Source of the DNA: an uncultured Dorea sp.
GTDB lineage: Bacteria; Bacillota_A; Clostridia; Lachnospirales; Lachnospiraceae
Reading direction: 5' to 3'
Assembly (NCBI GenBank): GCA_948468495.1
Contig: CAOKJI010000011.1
Span: 1-12,850, forward strand
DNA length: 12,850 nucleotides
Part shown: piece after piece, positions 1 through 6,404 of the stretch
Layout: each line of letters begins with the position of its first letter
How positions within the stretch are numbered: the first letter of the stretch is position 1
Made by a program: the position numbers and the translations under genes
Notes under the pieces: generated by a model
Told to the model about the DNA's origin: nothing
Databases searched by the model: none
The model's input: only the letters and a program-made list of their open reading frames with translations

Positions 1-697
1 AAATAATAGGGAATGAATTAAATACATAAATAATATTCAATACAGTACTAACCGTCAGCGAAGAGCTTACTAACGGAATCGTAATTCGGAACAGCTTCTG
101 CCAATAGTTTGCGCCGTCTACCGTCGCCGCCTCATAATAAGTCCCGTCAATGGACTGAAGACCCGATAATACTGTAAATGTTACAAAGGGAATCGTAACA
201 AAGATACCGCAGGCAATCTCCCATGCAAACCAGGCTCCCGGCGACGCCGTCCAGTTTACCGGACTATTAATAATCCCCAGCCTCATCAAAAGAGTGTTTA
301 ACGTACCATAATCTACATCAATAATAAACTTCCAGATACTTGCCTGTACAACCAATGTAGTAGCCCAGGGAAAAACTACAATTGCCCGGGCAATCTTACG
401 GCCTTTAAATTCATTATTTAGCAAAAGCGCCAAAATAAATCCAAGCAGCGTAGAAAGACCGACTACAGCCACCGTCCAGACAAGTGTATTCTTCAAAACC
501 ATTGCAAACGTAGGCGTGGACAGCACTTTCGCAAAATTCTCAAATCCAACAAACCCTTTTATCAGACCTGCCCTGGTAACTTTACTTAACGCCATCCTGA
601 ACACAAACGCAATGGGAATCAGGATAAACACAGCCATTAATATAATGCTGGGTAAAATCCAGATATAAGGTTCTATTTTTTGTATATTTTTCTTCAC
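1..697 (-). CDS. Sugar ABC transporter permease, MalF/UgpA type (3' part beyond the window)
   Basis: Inner subunit of a carbohydrate ABC importer that forms half of the transmembrane channel. About 232 codons are visible and the C-terminus runs off the left edge; family members are usually near 290 residues. The start is a GTG at 697 with a GAGGTGA ribosome site a few bases upstream; an earlier ATG in that leader hits a stop at once. A short basic N-terminus (KKNIQKIEPY) leads into a hydrophobic segment (WILPSIILMAVFILIPIAF), followed by further membrane segments. Near residues 195-215 is the permease 'EAA' loop, YYEAATVDGANYWQKLF, which docks on the ATPase subunit. It lies directly downstream of the solute-binding protein gene on the same strand and presumably shares its transcript. 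The substrate cannot be read from the sequence; a MalG-type partner permease is expected just outside the window. Confidence 0.93.
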   Translation of the reverse strand, partial: MKKNIQKIEPYIWILPSIILMAVFILIPIAFVFRMALSKVTRAGLIKGFVGFENFAKVLSTPTFAMVLKNTLVWTVAVVGLSTLLGFILALLLNNEFKGRKIARAIVVFPWATTLVVQASIWKFIIDVDYGTLNTLLMRLGIINSPVNWTASPGAWFAWEIACGIFVTIPFVTFTVLSGLQSIDGTYYEAATVDGANYWQKLFRITIPLVSSSLTVSTVLNIIYVFNSFPII

Positions 698-718
698 AAG
701 TTCACCTCATTAAATTAG

Positions 719-774
719 AAAATGAGCCGAGCCATATCAGCCCGGCTCTGGAATCCCGCCCGAAGCAGGGATTC
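719..774 (-). promoter_or_regulatory. Intercistronic stem-loop pair between binding protein and permease genes
   Basis: Two hairpins fill the 116-base gap. The first in the transcript has a 7-bp perfect stem (GAATCCC/GGGATTC, arms 768-774 and 751-757) around a 10-base loop. The second has a 9-bp stem with one G-U pair (arms 740-748 and 724-732) around a 7-base loop and is followed by ATTTTCTAATTT. It resembles a leaky terminator or a 3'-end stabiliser. Such structures after binding-protein genes typically keep the binding protein more abundant than the membrane subunits; that role is inferred here. Confidence 0.6.
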
Positions 775-813
775 AAATTCTTTCCATAAGACCGCTGCCG
801 CCGCTCATTCCAT

Positions 814-2085
814 TTACGGAGCAATCTCTCCCTGTAAATTATCAAGCTGTTCCTGAACGCTTTCGCCTAACAATGCATTCTGCTCAACGTCAATTACACC
901 CTGCTTAACATCTGCCCACTCAGCCTTAGCTGTCGGATAGAACTTACAACTTCCTACAATCTCAATCCACTCTGCCATTGACTCGTCTTCTGCTGCAAGC
1001 GCTTCGCCGCCAGTGGTGGTTGCAGGCAGGAAACCTTCCATATCAACCCACTCTGAATAACGTGCATCTTCATAGAAGTAGTCAAAGAATGTGGTAATTG
1101 CAGCCAGCTCTTCATCAGAGTAATCATTGTCAAAGCACATAAATCTGTCCATAACGCCCTGAGCTACAGAAGTACCGGTATTACTTGGAATCGGCGCAAT
1201 ACCATAATCTACTTCATTGCCATTCTCAGCGATATAGGTCGGAAGGCTGTTAGGAGCAATCAGCATAGCAATCTTGCCAGTACCAAAATTATCCTGCAGA
1301 TCATAACGCGTATCATTCGCCGGATCTGTATTGGTATACTCACTATCTACAAGACCGATTGCAAACTCAATCGCTTCTACATTCTCCGGACTATTCAATG
1401 TCCAGTTACCGTCAGCGTCTGTAAAATCTCCGCCATTATTCCATACATAGTATGAGAATGCAGCCTGACCTTCATCAGTGGTCATATCAATGCCCCATGG
1501 ATAAACATCCGGGAATTTCTCTTTAATCTTCTTGCAGGCTTCCGTCAGCTCGTCCCATGTAGCAGGTACCTTCTCTACTCCTGCGTCCTTCAGAATCTGC
1601 TTATTATAAAACATTGTACGAACAGAAGCAAGATCCGGTATAGCCCAAATCGTTCCGTCAATATCCGACTGCTCTAAAAACGCCTCGTACATCTTGCCAT
1701 ATGTCTCTTCGGATACATAATCCTCTGCCGGAAGTAACAAATCATCAGCCTGATAATCAGCAAATACGTCAATATTCAGAATATCTGGCGCCTGATTATT
1801 AGAAATAAGCGTTGTTACCTTGGAAGAAATATCATTCCAGGAAATAACTTCTACTGTCAAATCAATATCCGGGTTATCTTTCTCAAAATCAGCTTCAAAT
1901 CCCTTCCACCATTCTGCAGTATTCTGTCCATACTGAGCCGCTACTACACTAATCTCTGTCTTGCCGCTGCTCTCCCCGCCTTCATCTTTAGCTTCACCGC
2001 CTGAATCCGCTTCAGAACCTCCTCCACATGCAACCAGTGATAAAGCTGTCACCAAACTCAGGGAGAGCGCAATAAATTTTTTCAT
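814..2085 (-). CDS. Extracellular solute-binding lipoprotein of a sugar ABC importer (SBP family 1)
   Basis: Captures a carbohydrate outside the cell and delivers it to the ABC permease encoded next. The 423-residue product starts with a lipoprotein signal peptide: MKKF, a hydrophobic stretch, then lipobox L-V-A-C with Cys20 as the lipidated residue. A Gly/Ser/Glu-rich linker follows to about residue 42. The rest reads as a type 1 periplasmic-binding fold of usual length, with MalE-like phrases such as 'NPDIDLTVEVISWNDI', 'ATWDELTEACKKIKEKFP' and a C-terminal 'VDVEQNALLGESVQEQL'-like helix. The frame is open 66 codons further upstream to 2283, but the ATG at 2085 is chosen because an AAAAGGAGG site ends 6 bases before it and a signal peptide follows immediately; the upstream extension also runs through a promoter. 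Mature acidic composition is typical of these proteins. Substrate unknown; a sugar or oligosaccharide is likely. Confidence 0.94.
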   Translation of the reverse strand: MKKFIALSLSLVTALSLVACGGGSEADSGGEAKDEGGESSGKTEISVVAAQYGQNTAEWWKGFEADFEKDNPDIDLTVEVISWNDISSKVTTLISNNQAPDILNIDVFADYQADDLLLPAEDYVSEETYGKMYEAFLEQSDIDGTIWAIPDLASVRTMFYNKQILKDAGVEKVPATWDELTEACKKIKEKFPDVYPWGIDMTTDEGQAAFSYYVWNNGGDFTDADGNWTLNSPENVEAIEFAIGLVDSEYTNTDPANDTRYDLQDNFGTGKIAMLIAPNSLPTYIAENGNEVDYGIAPIPSNTGTSVAQGVMDRFMCFDNDYSDEELAAITTFFDYFYEDARYSEWVDMEGFLPATTTGGEALAAEDESMAEWIEIVGSCKFYPTAKAEWADVKQGVIDVEQNALLGESVQEQLDNLQGEIAP

Positions 2086-2155
2086 ACTTTTCCTCCTTTT
2101 AAACGCATTGTAAATATCAAAATACAAACATCTGTCATTCCTATCAATAAAATAT

Positions 2156-2184
2156 CTTATACAATTAACCGAATTGTCTGTCAA
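2156..2184 (-). promoter_or_regulatory. Sigma-A promoter P2 of the sugar ABC operon, with an internal palindrome
   Basis: Reading the minus strand: TTGACA (2184-2179), a spacer of exactly 17 bases, then TATAAG (2161-2156). Transcription would start near 2149, about 64 bases before the ATG at 2085. The spacer carries an inverted repeat, ACAATT-N5-AATTGT (2177-2161), that overlaps the -10 hexamer by one base. This is a natural place for a repressor to bind; no regulator gene for it is visible in the window. Confidence 0.65.
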
Positions 2185-2296
2185 ATTATTTCTACTCGGT
2201 CTCATGATACGCCGGCGATAATATATTACAAATAGCACAAAGAAAGAATATAAAATACCTTGACATTTATACAATACTACCAATTTGTTTAAGGCT

Positions 2297-2325
2297 ATAT
2301 TATCATGTCAGCCGGCAAGTGTCAA
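2297..2325 (-). promoter_or_regulatory. Sigma-A promoter P1 of the sugar ABC operon
   Basis: TTGACA (2325-2320), a 17-base spacer, then TAATAT (2302-2297) on the minus strand, close to consensus at both boxes. The start would be near 2290, giving a leader of about 205 bases that includes promoter P2. AT-rich sequence lies upstream. Nothing else was found between this box and the terminator at 2457-2429 except a small CTGTTT/AAACAG inverted repeat at 2368-2386 of unknown meaning. Confidence 0.7.
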
Positions 2326-2428
2326 TATAGGGAAATGAAAATCTTAAACTTTTATGAACAATTTTTCCTGTTTGTCAGAAAAACAGATAATATGTCAAAA
2401 AATTCTCACAAAACTCCCGGCAACACAT

Positions 2429-2457
2429 AAAAAAAGATTGTACACCAGCACAATCTT
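2429..2457 (-). terminator. Rho-independent terminator after the acetyltransferase gene
   Basis: On the minus strand, AAGATTGT, an 8-base loop, and ACAATCTT form a perfect 8-bp stem (arms 2457-2450 and 2441-2434), followed by a T run (2435-2429). It starts 17 bases after the acetyltransferase stop codon and separates that transcript from the sugar ABC operon promoters. Confidence 0.88.
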
Positions 2458-2473
2458 CATAATTATTGTTACA

Positions 2474-3058
2474 TTATCTTTCTTCATTTTCAAAACACCG
2501 TATTACCTTACATGGATTTCCCACCGCTACACAATTAGCCGGAATCGAACGGTTTACAACGCTTCCTGCCCCGATTACGCTATTTTCTCCAATAGTAACC
2601 CCCGGTAGAATAATGCTGCCTCCCCCTATCCATACGTTATCCTTAATTTCAACCGGGCTTGCATAGGTTCTATAATAATCTGTCTTCTTATCTTTCCAGC
2701 CTGAAACATAACGCTCCTGCGGTAATACTGGATGTGTGGCGGTATAAACCTGCACATTTGAAGCTATCAACACCTGATTTCCAATATAAATGGGTCTGTT
2801 GTCTACAAACGTACAGTTTATATTAATGATTACATCATTTCCAATAAAGATATTACTTCCATAATCACAATAAAACGGCGTATCAATCGCCACATTTTCT
2901 CCTATCCCCCCTAACAGTTCACTCAGTATTTCCCTTCTCTTCTCCCCGTCCCGGTAATCAGAAAAATAATATTCTCTTGTCAAGTCTCTTGCACGTGCAA
3001 TCCTCTCTAATGTTTCCGCATCTGCAGGTGGAATATAATCCATTTCTTCGCATCTCAT
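2474..3058 (-). CDS. Sugar O-acetyltransferase, hexapeptide-repeat (maltose/galactoside acetyltransferase-like)
   Basis: Predicted to transfer acetyl from acetyl-CoA to a hydroxyl of a sugar or similar acceptor in the cytoplasm, in the Maa/LacA/NodL family. The 194-residue product is of normal length. It has the N-terminal 'Mac' helical region (about 5-55), then the left-handed beta-helix repeats: 'YGSNIFIGNDVIININCTF', 'IYIGNQVLIASNVQ', 'VWIGGGSIILPGVTIG', 'SVIGAGSVVNRSIP', and the closing 'VAVGNPCKVIR'. His109 in 'TATHP' matches the catalytic histidine. The loop after it ('ERYVSGWKDKKTDYYRTYA', about 115-133) looks several residues longer than in LacA/Maa. The ATG at 3058 has a GAGGAG site 9 bases upstream. 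It follows the AraC-type gene after 135 bases and is closed by a strong terminator. True acceptor unknown. Confidence 0.92.
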   Translation of the reverse strand: MRCEEMDYIPPADAETLERIARARDLTREYYFSDYRDGEKRREILSELLGGIGENVAIDTPFYCDYGSNIFIGNDVIININCTFVDNRPIYIGNQVLIASNVQVYTATHPVLPQERYVSGWKDKKTDYYRTYASPVEIKDNVWIGGGSIILPGVTIGENSVIGAGSVVNRSIPANCVAVGNPCKVIRCFENEER

Positions 3059-3089
3059 AACTGTCTTCTCCTCTCTATATTGAGGTGAA

Positions 3090-3115
3090 GAGCATGACGG
3101 CTCAACATCATGCTC
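3090..3115 (-). promoter_or_regulatory. Leader hairpin upstream of the acetyltransferase gene
   Basis: A perfect 8-bp inverted repeat, GAGCATGA/TCATGCTC (arms 3090-3097 and 3108-3115), with a 10-base loop, lies 32 bases before the acetyltransferase ATG. There is no T run on either side, so it is not an ordinary terminator. It could be an operator or a leader RNA structure between the regulator and acetyltransferase genes. Confidence 0.4.
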
Positions 3116-3156
3116 CCCGTATGAAAAAATATATACATTACGCCGGCTTCTCTATG

Positions 3157-3184
3157 GATATAAGTATAAGGCTTTCCCTGTTAA
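3157..3184 (-). promoter_or_regulatory. Possible promoter of the acetyltransferase gene
   Basis: TTAACA (3184-3179), 16 bases, TATATC (3162-3157) on the minus strand. The boxes match consensus at 5 and 4 of 6 positions. It sits just after the regulator stop codon and upstream of the hairpin at 3115-3090, so the acetyltransferase may be transcribed separately as well as by read-through. AT-rich DNA makes chance matches likely. Confidence 0.33.
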
Positions 3185-3193
3185 TAAACTATC

Positions 3194-4111
3194 TTATACC
3201 TGCCGGTTTCTATCATTATTCTGCCATTTACGGCGATACTCCAGAGGCGTGCAGCCCATATATTCCCGAAATACCTTGCCAAAATAACTGCTGCTGCCCA
3301 GACCGCATGCCTGACCGATTGAAGTAACTGACTCCCTCCCCTTTGCCAGCATACGGCAGGCCATCTGCAAACGATAGTTTTTCAAATACTCTGCGGGCGT
3401 AATATGCAAACAGTCGCGAAATACCCGAAAACACTCCCTCTCACTTAAGAACGCAGCGGCAGCAAGCTCCGAAACGGATAGTTTCTCTGCGTAATGCTCG
3501 TGAATATAAATCATCATCAGCTTAATCTTATCATCCGCCCTGTCATACTCTTTCTTATCCTGCAGCACAGAATACGAATCTTTAAAAATAGAAAGCCATA
3601 TTTCTGTCAAAGCCTCCCGCAGCCTGATTTCATATCCAAATTCCTGCTCTGAGAATCGAAAAGCATCCCGAATCAGAGATAAAATCTTCTCATGCCGGGG
3701 ATTGCCCGGGCCAAACGAAATAACTTCTATTTGCGGCGCCGTCACAACCGGCAGAATATATTTCTTATCTATCCGGCTTCCCCGCTCTCCCGCAATAAGC
3801 GACACATCAAAAATATGAAGTTTCTGCACAATCCTTCCGCCCTCCGGTTTTGTCATATGCAGGATATTGGAATTTACCATTCCTCCTGTCCCTTCTGAAA
3901 ATGAATACTTTCCCTTTGGCGTATGGTATTCCAGTCCTCCGGTCTCCATAAAAAACAGCTCTATAGCCTGGTGCCAGTGCCATGGCACAAAACGCCCCTC
4001 GTATTTATCCAACTCTGCACAGGTAGCTATATAGGGAAACTCTGCAGTAAAATCAGGCAGCATTTCCTCCCTGCTGCCTGTATAAAATTCTATACCGCGA
4101 ACAATTCTCAT
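3194..4111 (-). CDS. AraC/XylS-family transcriptional regulator with N-terminal cupin-like sensor half
   Basis: DNA-binding regulator that probably responds to a small molecule, often a sugar in this family. It has 305 residues, a usual length. Residues about 40-90 look like the cupin/AraC-binding half: 'VPWHWHQAIELFFMETGGLEY' with His45 and His47, then 'HTPKGKYSFSEGTGGMVNSNILH'. Residues about 195-296 are the two helix-turn-helix motifs of the AraC domain: 'LSVSELAAAAFLSERECFRVF' and 'SVTSIGQACGLGSSSYFGKVF', ending with the signature 'GCTPLEYRRK'. The ATG at 4111 follows a GGGAGGGA site by about 9 bases. It starts 44 bases after the EamA stop, so the two are very likely co-transcribed. Targets are not known; the exporter, itself and the downstream acetyltransferase are the obvious candidates by position. 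Confidence 0.95.
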   Translation of the reverse strand: MRIVRGIEFYTGSREEMLPDFTAEFPYIATCAELDKYEGRFVPWHWHQAIELFFMETGGLEYHTPKGKYSFSEGTGGMVNSNILHMTKPEGGRIVQKLHIFDVSLIAGERGSRIDKKYILPVVTAPQIEVISFGPGNPRHEKILSLIRDAFRFSEQEFGYEIRLREALTEIWLSIFKDSYSVLQDKKEYDRADDKIKLMMIYIHEHYAEKLSVSELAAAAFLSERECFRVFRDCLHITPAEYLKNYRLQMACRMLAKGRESVTSIGQACGLGSSSYFGKVFREYMGCTPLEYRRKWQNNDRNRQV

Positions 4112-4155
4112 CCCTGCTTCCCTCCCATACTGATAGGTTCCACCGCATTTTTCAT

Positions 4156-5103
4156 TTATACTGCCGCATGCCCATGAGCGTCAGGACGAATTTTTAGTCT
4201 CATCCTCCGACTTCCGCCTGCAGGCAATTCCATATTCATCACCACAATTGAGCCCAGTACCAATAGAATTCCAGCCATATTCACGATTCCAACTTTCTCT
4301 CCAAATACCAGTACGCCAATTACGACTGCAATTACATTCTCCACCGACGCCACCACAGGAACCTTGCTGCTTTCTTTGATTCTGCTGACTCCGCTGAAGT
4401 AAATGATATAACATATCCCGGTAGGAATCAACGCGTAGATAAAACCATAGAACAATACGCCCGCATCCAGCGGGTTATCTACCGTCGTCCAGGGACGACC
4501 GAACAGCCCAAGAAAAATTGCCCCAAATAGAAAATTATAGGTTGCCACAACATAGGCGGACGCTTCCCCGGACGCAATCCGTCCGAATATTCCCACCAGA
4601 GAATAACAGGCCGCAGAAGCGAGCCCAAATAACAGCCCCGACGCCGCTAAGGATACGCCGTTTAAACTTCCCCCGGTAACGGTCAGCGCGCATCCAATCA
4701 GATTTAATATCATTGCCAGATACTTATTTGACCCGAATCTTTCACGAAATAGAAAATAAGAAATCACACTGGCAAATGCCGGCGACATATACGTCATCAC
4801 ACAGGCAAAAGAAACCCCCAGTGAATTAATCGCCGAGCTGTATACATAATTGTAAAGTGCCTGACACACCAGCCCCAGCAAAGCACAGGATATCAGTGTG
4901 TTCCGGCCAATCTTAAAAGCTTTCGGTCCCTCTTTAATCAAGGTAATTACCGTAAGAATCAAAAAACTAAGCACAATCCTGACAAATCCTGTATACGCCG
5001 AAGATGAACCCGCCCCCTGCATCAGCTTCACAAACAGCCCGTTCGTCCCCCACAGACACCCCGCAATAAATATACATCCGTAGCTTTTCCATGCCCCATT
5101 CAT
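4156..5103 (-). CDS. EamA/DMT-family membrane transporter (10-TM metabolite exporter)
   Basis: Integral membrane protein of the drug/metabolite transporter superfamily, whose members usually export amino acids, nucleosides or other small metabolites. The 315-residue product has about ten hydrophobic segments in two homologous halves. Each half shows the EamA pattern: 'CLWGTNGLFVKLMQGAG' near the N-terminus with 'YLAMILNLIGCALTV' at its end, and 'ASAACYSLVGIFGRIASG' in the second half with 'VNMAGILLVLGSIVVMN' at its end. A basic C-terminal tail (from about residue 297) lies after the last segment. The ATG at 5103 has a GAGGG site 9 bases upstream and is preceded by a plausible promoter. It is followed closely by the AraC-type gene, suggesting an exporter/regulator pair. 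Substrate cannot be inferred. Confidence 0.93.
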   Translation of the reverse strand: MNGAWKSYGCIFIAGCLWGTNGLFVKLMQGAGSSSAYTGFVRIVLSFLILTVITLIKEGPKAFKIGRNTLISCALLGLVCQALYNYVYSSAINSLGVSFACVMTYMSPAFASVISYFLFRERFGSNKYLAMILNLIGCALTVTGGSLNGVSLAASGLLFGLASAACYSLVGIFGRIASGEASAYVVATYNFLFGAIFLGLFGRPWTTVDNPLDAGVLFYGFIYALIPTGICYIIYFSGVSRIKESSKVPVVASVENVIAVVIGVLVFGEKVGIVNMAGILLVLGSIVVMNMELPAGGSRRMRLKIRPDAHGHAAV

Positions 5104-5162
5104 CCGTAAATTCCCTCACATTCTCTGTAGATTACTCTTTCGTAAAATTCACTCCACGAGAG

Positions 5163-5191
5163 AATCTATCACCGGCGCAATAAATTGTCAA
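5163..5191 (-). promoter_or_regulatory. Sigma-A promoter upstream of the EamA exporter gene
   Basis: TTGACA (5191-5186), a 17-base spacer, TAGATT (5168-5163) on the minus strand; perfect -35, 4 of 6 at -10. The start would be near 5156, a leader of about 53 bases. The DNA further upstream (5192-5350) is AT-rich and holds no gene I can support. Confidence 0.55.
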
Positions 5192-5355
5192 TATCATTGT
5201 TTCATCTGATTTCTTATACACGCATAAAATTTTCTTATTACCAAATCTTCCTCCGACAAATGGATATAAGCTTTTATAAAAAGTAACTTCAGAATTTCTT
5301 AAGACATTTTACAAAGTTTTTAACACACTGACACATTCCATTCATAATTGTTTGA

Positions 5356-5489
5356 TATAGTAGATTTATCAAATGAAGACGGTAGTTGTGCTCTACAGGG
5401 GAGTAAGTATGATTACCGGACTTCGACTAAAAACAATTCCCTTTACATAGATAAAAGGATGCCGCATACAAAGCGAAGCATCCTTTTTT
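5356..5489 (+). ncRNA. Candidate stand-alone structured small RNA (unrecognised)
   Basis: This plus-strand interval has no convincing ORF and lies between two minus-strand genes, yet looks like a transcription unit. It opens with an extended -10 element (TG-N-TATAGT, hexamer 5356-5361, poor -35), which would start an RNA near 5368. It ends in a strong hairpin with six Ts (5453-5489). In between, helices GAAG/CTTC (5375-5378 with 5421-5424) and CGGTA/TACCG (5380-5384 with 5414-5418) enclose an apical region containing AGGGGA (5397-5402). That motif can pair with TTCCCT (5437-5442) downstream of the stem, an H-type pseudoknot. I do not recognise a riboswitch class. As no plus-strand gene follows, a free sRNA of about 120 nt fits best; an antisense or chance structure remains possible. 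Confidence 0.35.
5453..5489. terminator. Strong, probably bidirectional hairpin terminator
   Basis: Arms AAAAGGATGC (5453-5462) and GCATCCTTTT (5478-5487) pair perfectly, and CGC/GCG inside the loop extends the stem. On the minus strand it lies 10 bases past the stop of the ferredoxin-domain gene and is followed by TTTTATC, so it closes that operon. On the plus strand it is followed by six Ts and would end the candidate small RNA. Confidence 0.85.
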
Positions 5490-5498
5490 ATTTCTTTT

Positions 5499-6404
5499 TC
5501 AGCGAATCGCATTTACCGGACAGGCTTTCTTACAAGCTCCGCACCGAATACATTCTGGATGATTTGCATGTTCCACCGGATTCACCTGCATCTTACACAC
5601 CTTCGCGCAGACTCCGCAGTCCACGCATGATTCCTTATCTACCCGATAACGGAATACCGATATAGGATTGAATACCGAATAAACGGCCCCCAGCGGACAT
5701 ATGTATTTGCAGAAAGGCCGGTAAATCAATATCGACAGAAAAATTGTCGCCAGCAGAACGGCATTTTTCCAGGCGTACAGCCACCCGATAGCTCCCCGCA
5801 TAGATTTGTTCAGCAGCACCAGAGGCAGTCCGCCCTCCAATGTCCCCGCAGGACAGATGAACTTACAGAAATAAGGCGCGCCCTGTCCAAGAATATCTAC
5901 TACAAACATGGGAAGCAGAATAACAAATACCGCCAAAATCATATATTTCAGTTTGCGGAGCGCCTTATCTCCCCGGAAGGTCTGAAGCTTCTTTGGAAAT
6001 GGAATCTTATGAAGCAAATCCTGAATCAATCCAAAAGGGCATAAGAATCCACAGACAAATCTTCCCATCAGCGCGCCGATAAACACCAGAAACCCAGCCG
6101 CATAGAAAGCAATTTTGAAGTTCCAGCTGCCAACTACCGCCTGTATTGCGCCAATAGGACAGGCTCCCACAGCTCCCGGACAGGAGTAGCAGTTCAGCCC
6201 GGGAACGCACAAATTCTTAAGCCTCCCTCTGTAAATCTTCCCCTGGATAAATCCCAGCAGATAACTGTTCGTAACAAGCGCCCAAAGCGCCTGAAACCCA
6301 TGACGTTTCCATTCATTGACACCGATATATCTGCTTTGATTCTCACTCTGGCTTTCATTTTTATTTGCAGACTGATTGATACTTTTGTTCTTATCCAATT
6401 CCAA
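5499..6404 (-). CDS. Polytopic 4Fe-4S binding protein, NapH/CcoG-like membrane electron carrier
   Basis: Predicted membrane protein passing electrons through iron-sulfur clusters, probably to or from the neighbouring thioredoxin-like lipoprotein; the partner is inferred. In 301 residues: a polar Asn/Ser/Gln-rich N-terminus (to about 28); a Cys cluster (Cys66, 72, 75, 82, 'NCYSCPGAVGACPIGA'); hydrophobic segments near 96-115, 152-172 and 214-230, each followed by a CxxxCPxG motif (Cys118/122, 180/184, 232/236); then a two-cluster ferredoxin domain with 'CVDCGVCAKVC' (260-270, then 'KMQVNP') and 'CIRCGACKKACP' (285-296). The start is TTG at 6404, since there is no in-frame ATG and the frame closes upstream with TGA. 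A GGAG lies 4 bases before it; TTG at 6398 is the alternative. It overlaps the preceding microprotein gene by 14 bases, implying translational coupling. Confidence 0.93.
   Translation of the reverse strand: MELDKNKSINQSANKNESQSENQSRYIGVNEWKRHGFQALWALVTNSYLLGFIQGKIYRGRLKNLCVPGLNCYSCPGAVGACPIGAIQAVVGSWNFKIAFYAAGFLVFIGALMGRFVCGFLCPFGLIQDLLHKIPFPKKLQTFRGDKALRKLKYMILAVFVILLPMFVVDILGQGAPYFCKFICPAGTLEGGLPLVLLNKSMRGAIGWLYAWKNAVLLATIFLSILIYRPFCKYICPLGAVYSVFNPISVFRYRVDKESCVDCGVCAKVCKMQVNPVEHANHPECIRCGACKKACPVNAIR

Noticed and set aside
2086..2283. N-terminal extension of the solute-binding protein by 66 codons.
   Set aside because: It covers a consensus promoter and a perfect ribosome site and lies in front of a clear lipoprotein signal peptide.
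5194..5244. A 16-codon minus-strand frame starting TTG with GGAGG 5 bases upstream, before the EamA promoter; possible leader peptide.
   Set aside because: It ends just before the -35 box and so would need another promoter upstream, has no recognisable pattern and uses a weak start. In AT-rich DNA this is likely chance.
5385..5425. A yybP-ykoY (manganese) riboswitch, suggested by the GGGGAGTA motif.
   Set aside because: The second conserved loop and the closing AGCAAGACC-type segment are missing, the interval is too short, and no plus-strand gene follows.
5348..5665. Plus-strand 105-residue frame across the candidate small RNA and the 3' end of the Fe-S gene.
   Set aside because: It runs through a strong terminator and is antisense to the conserved ferredoxin motifs; composition is not protein-like.
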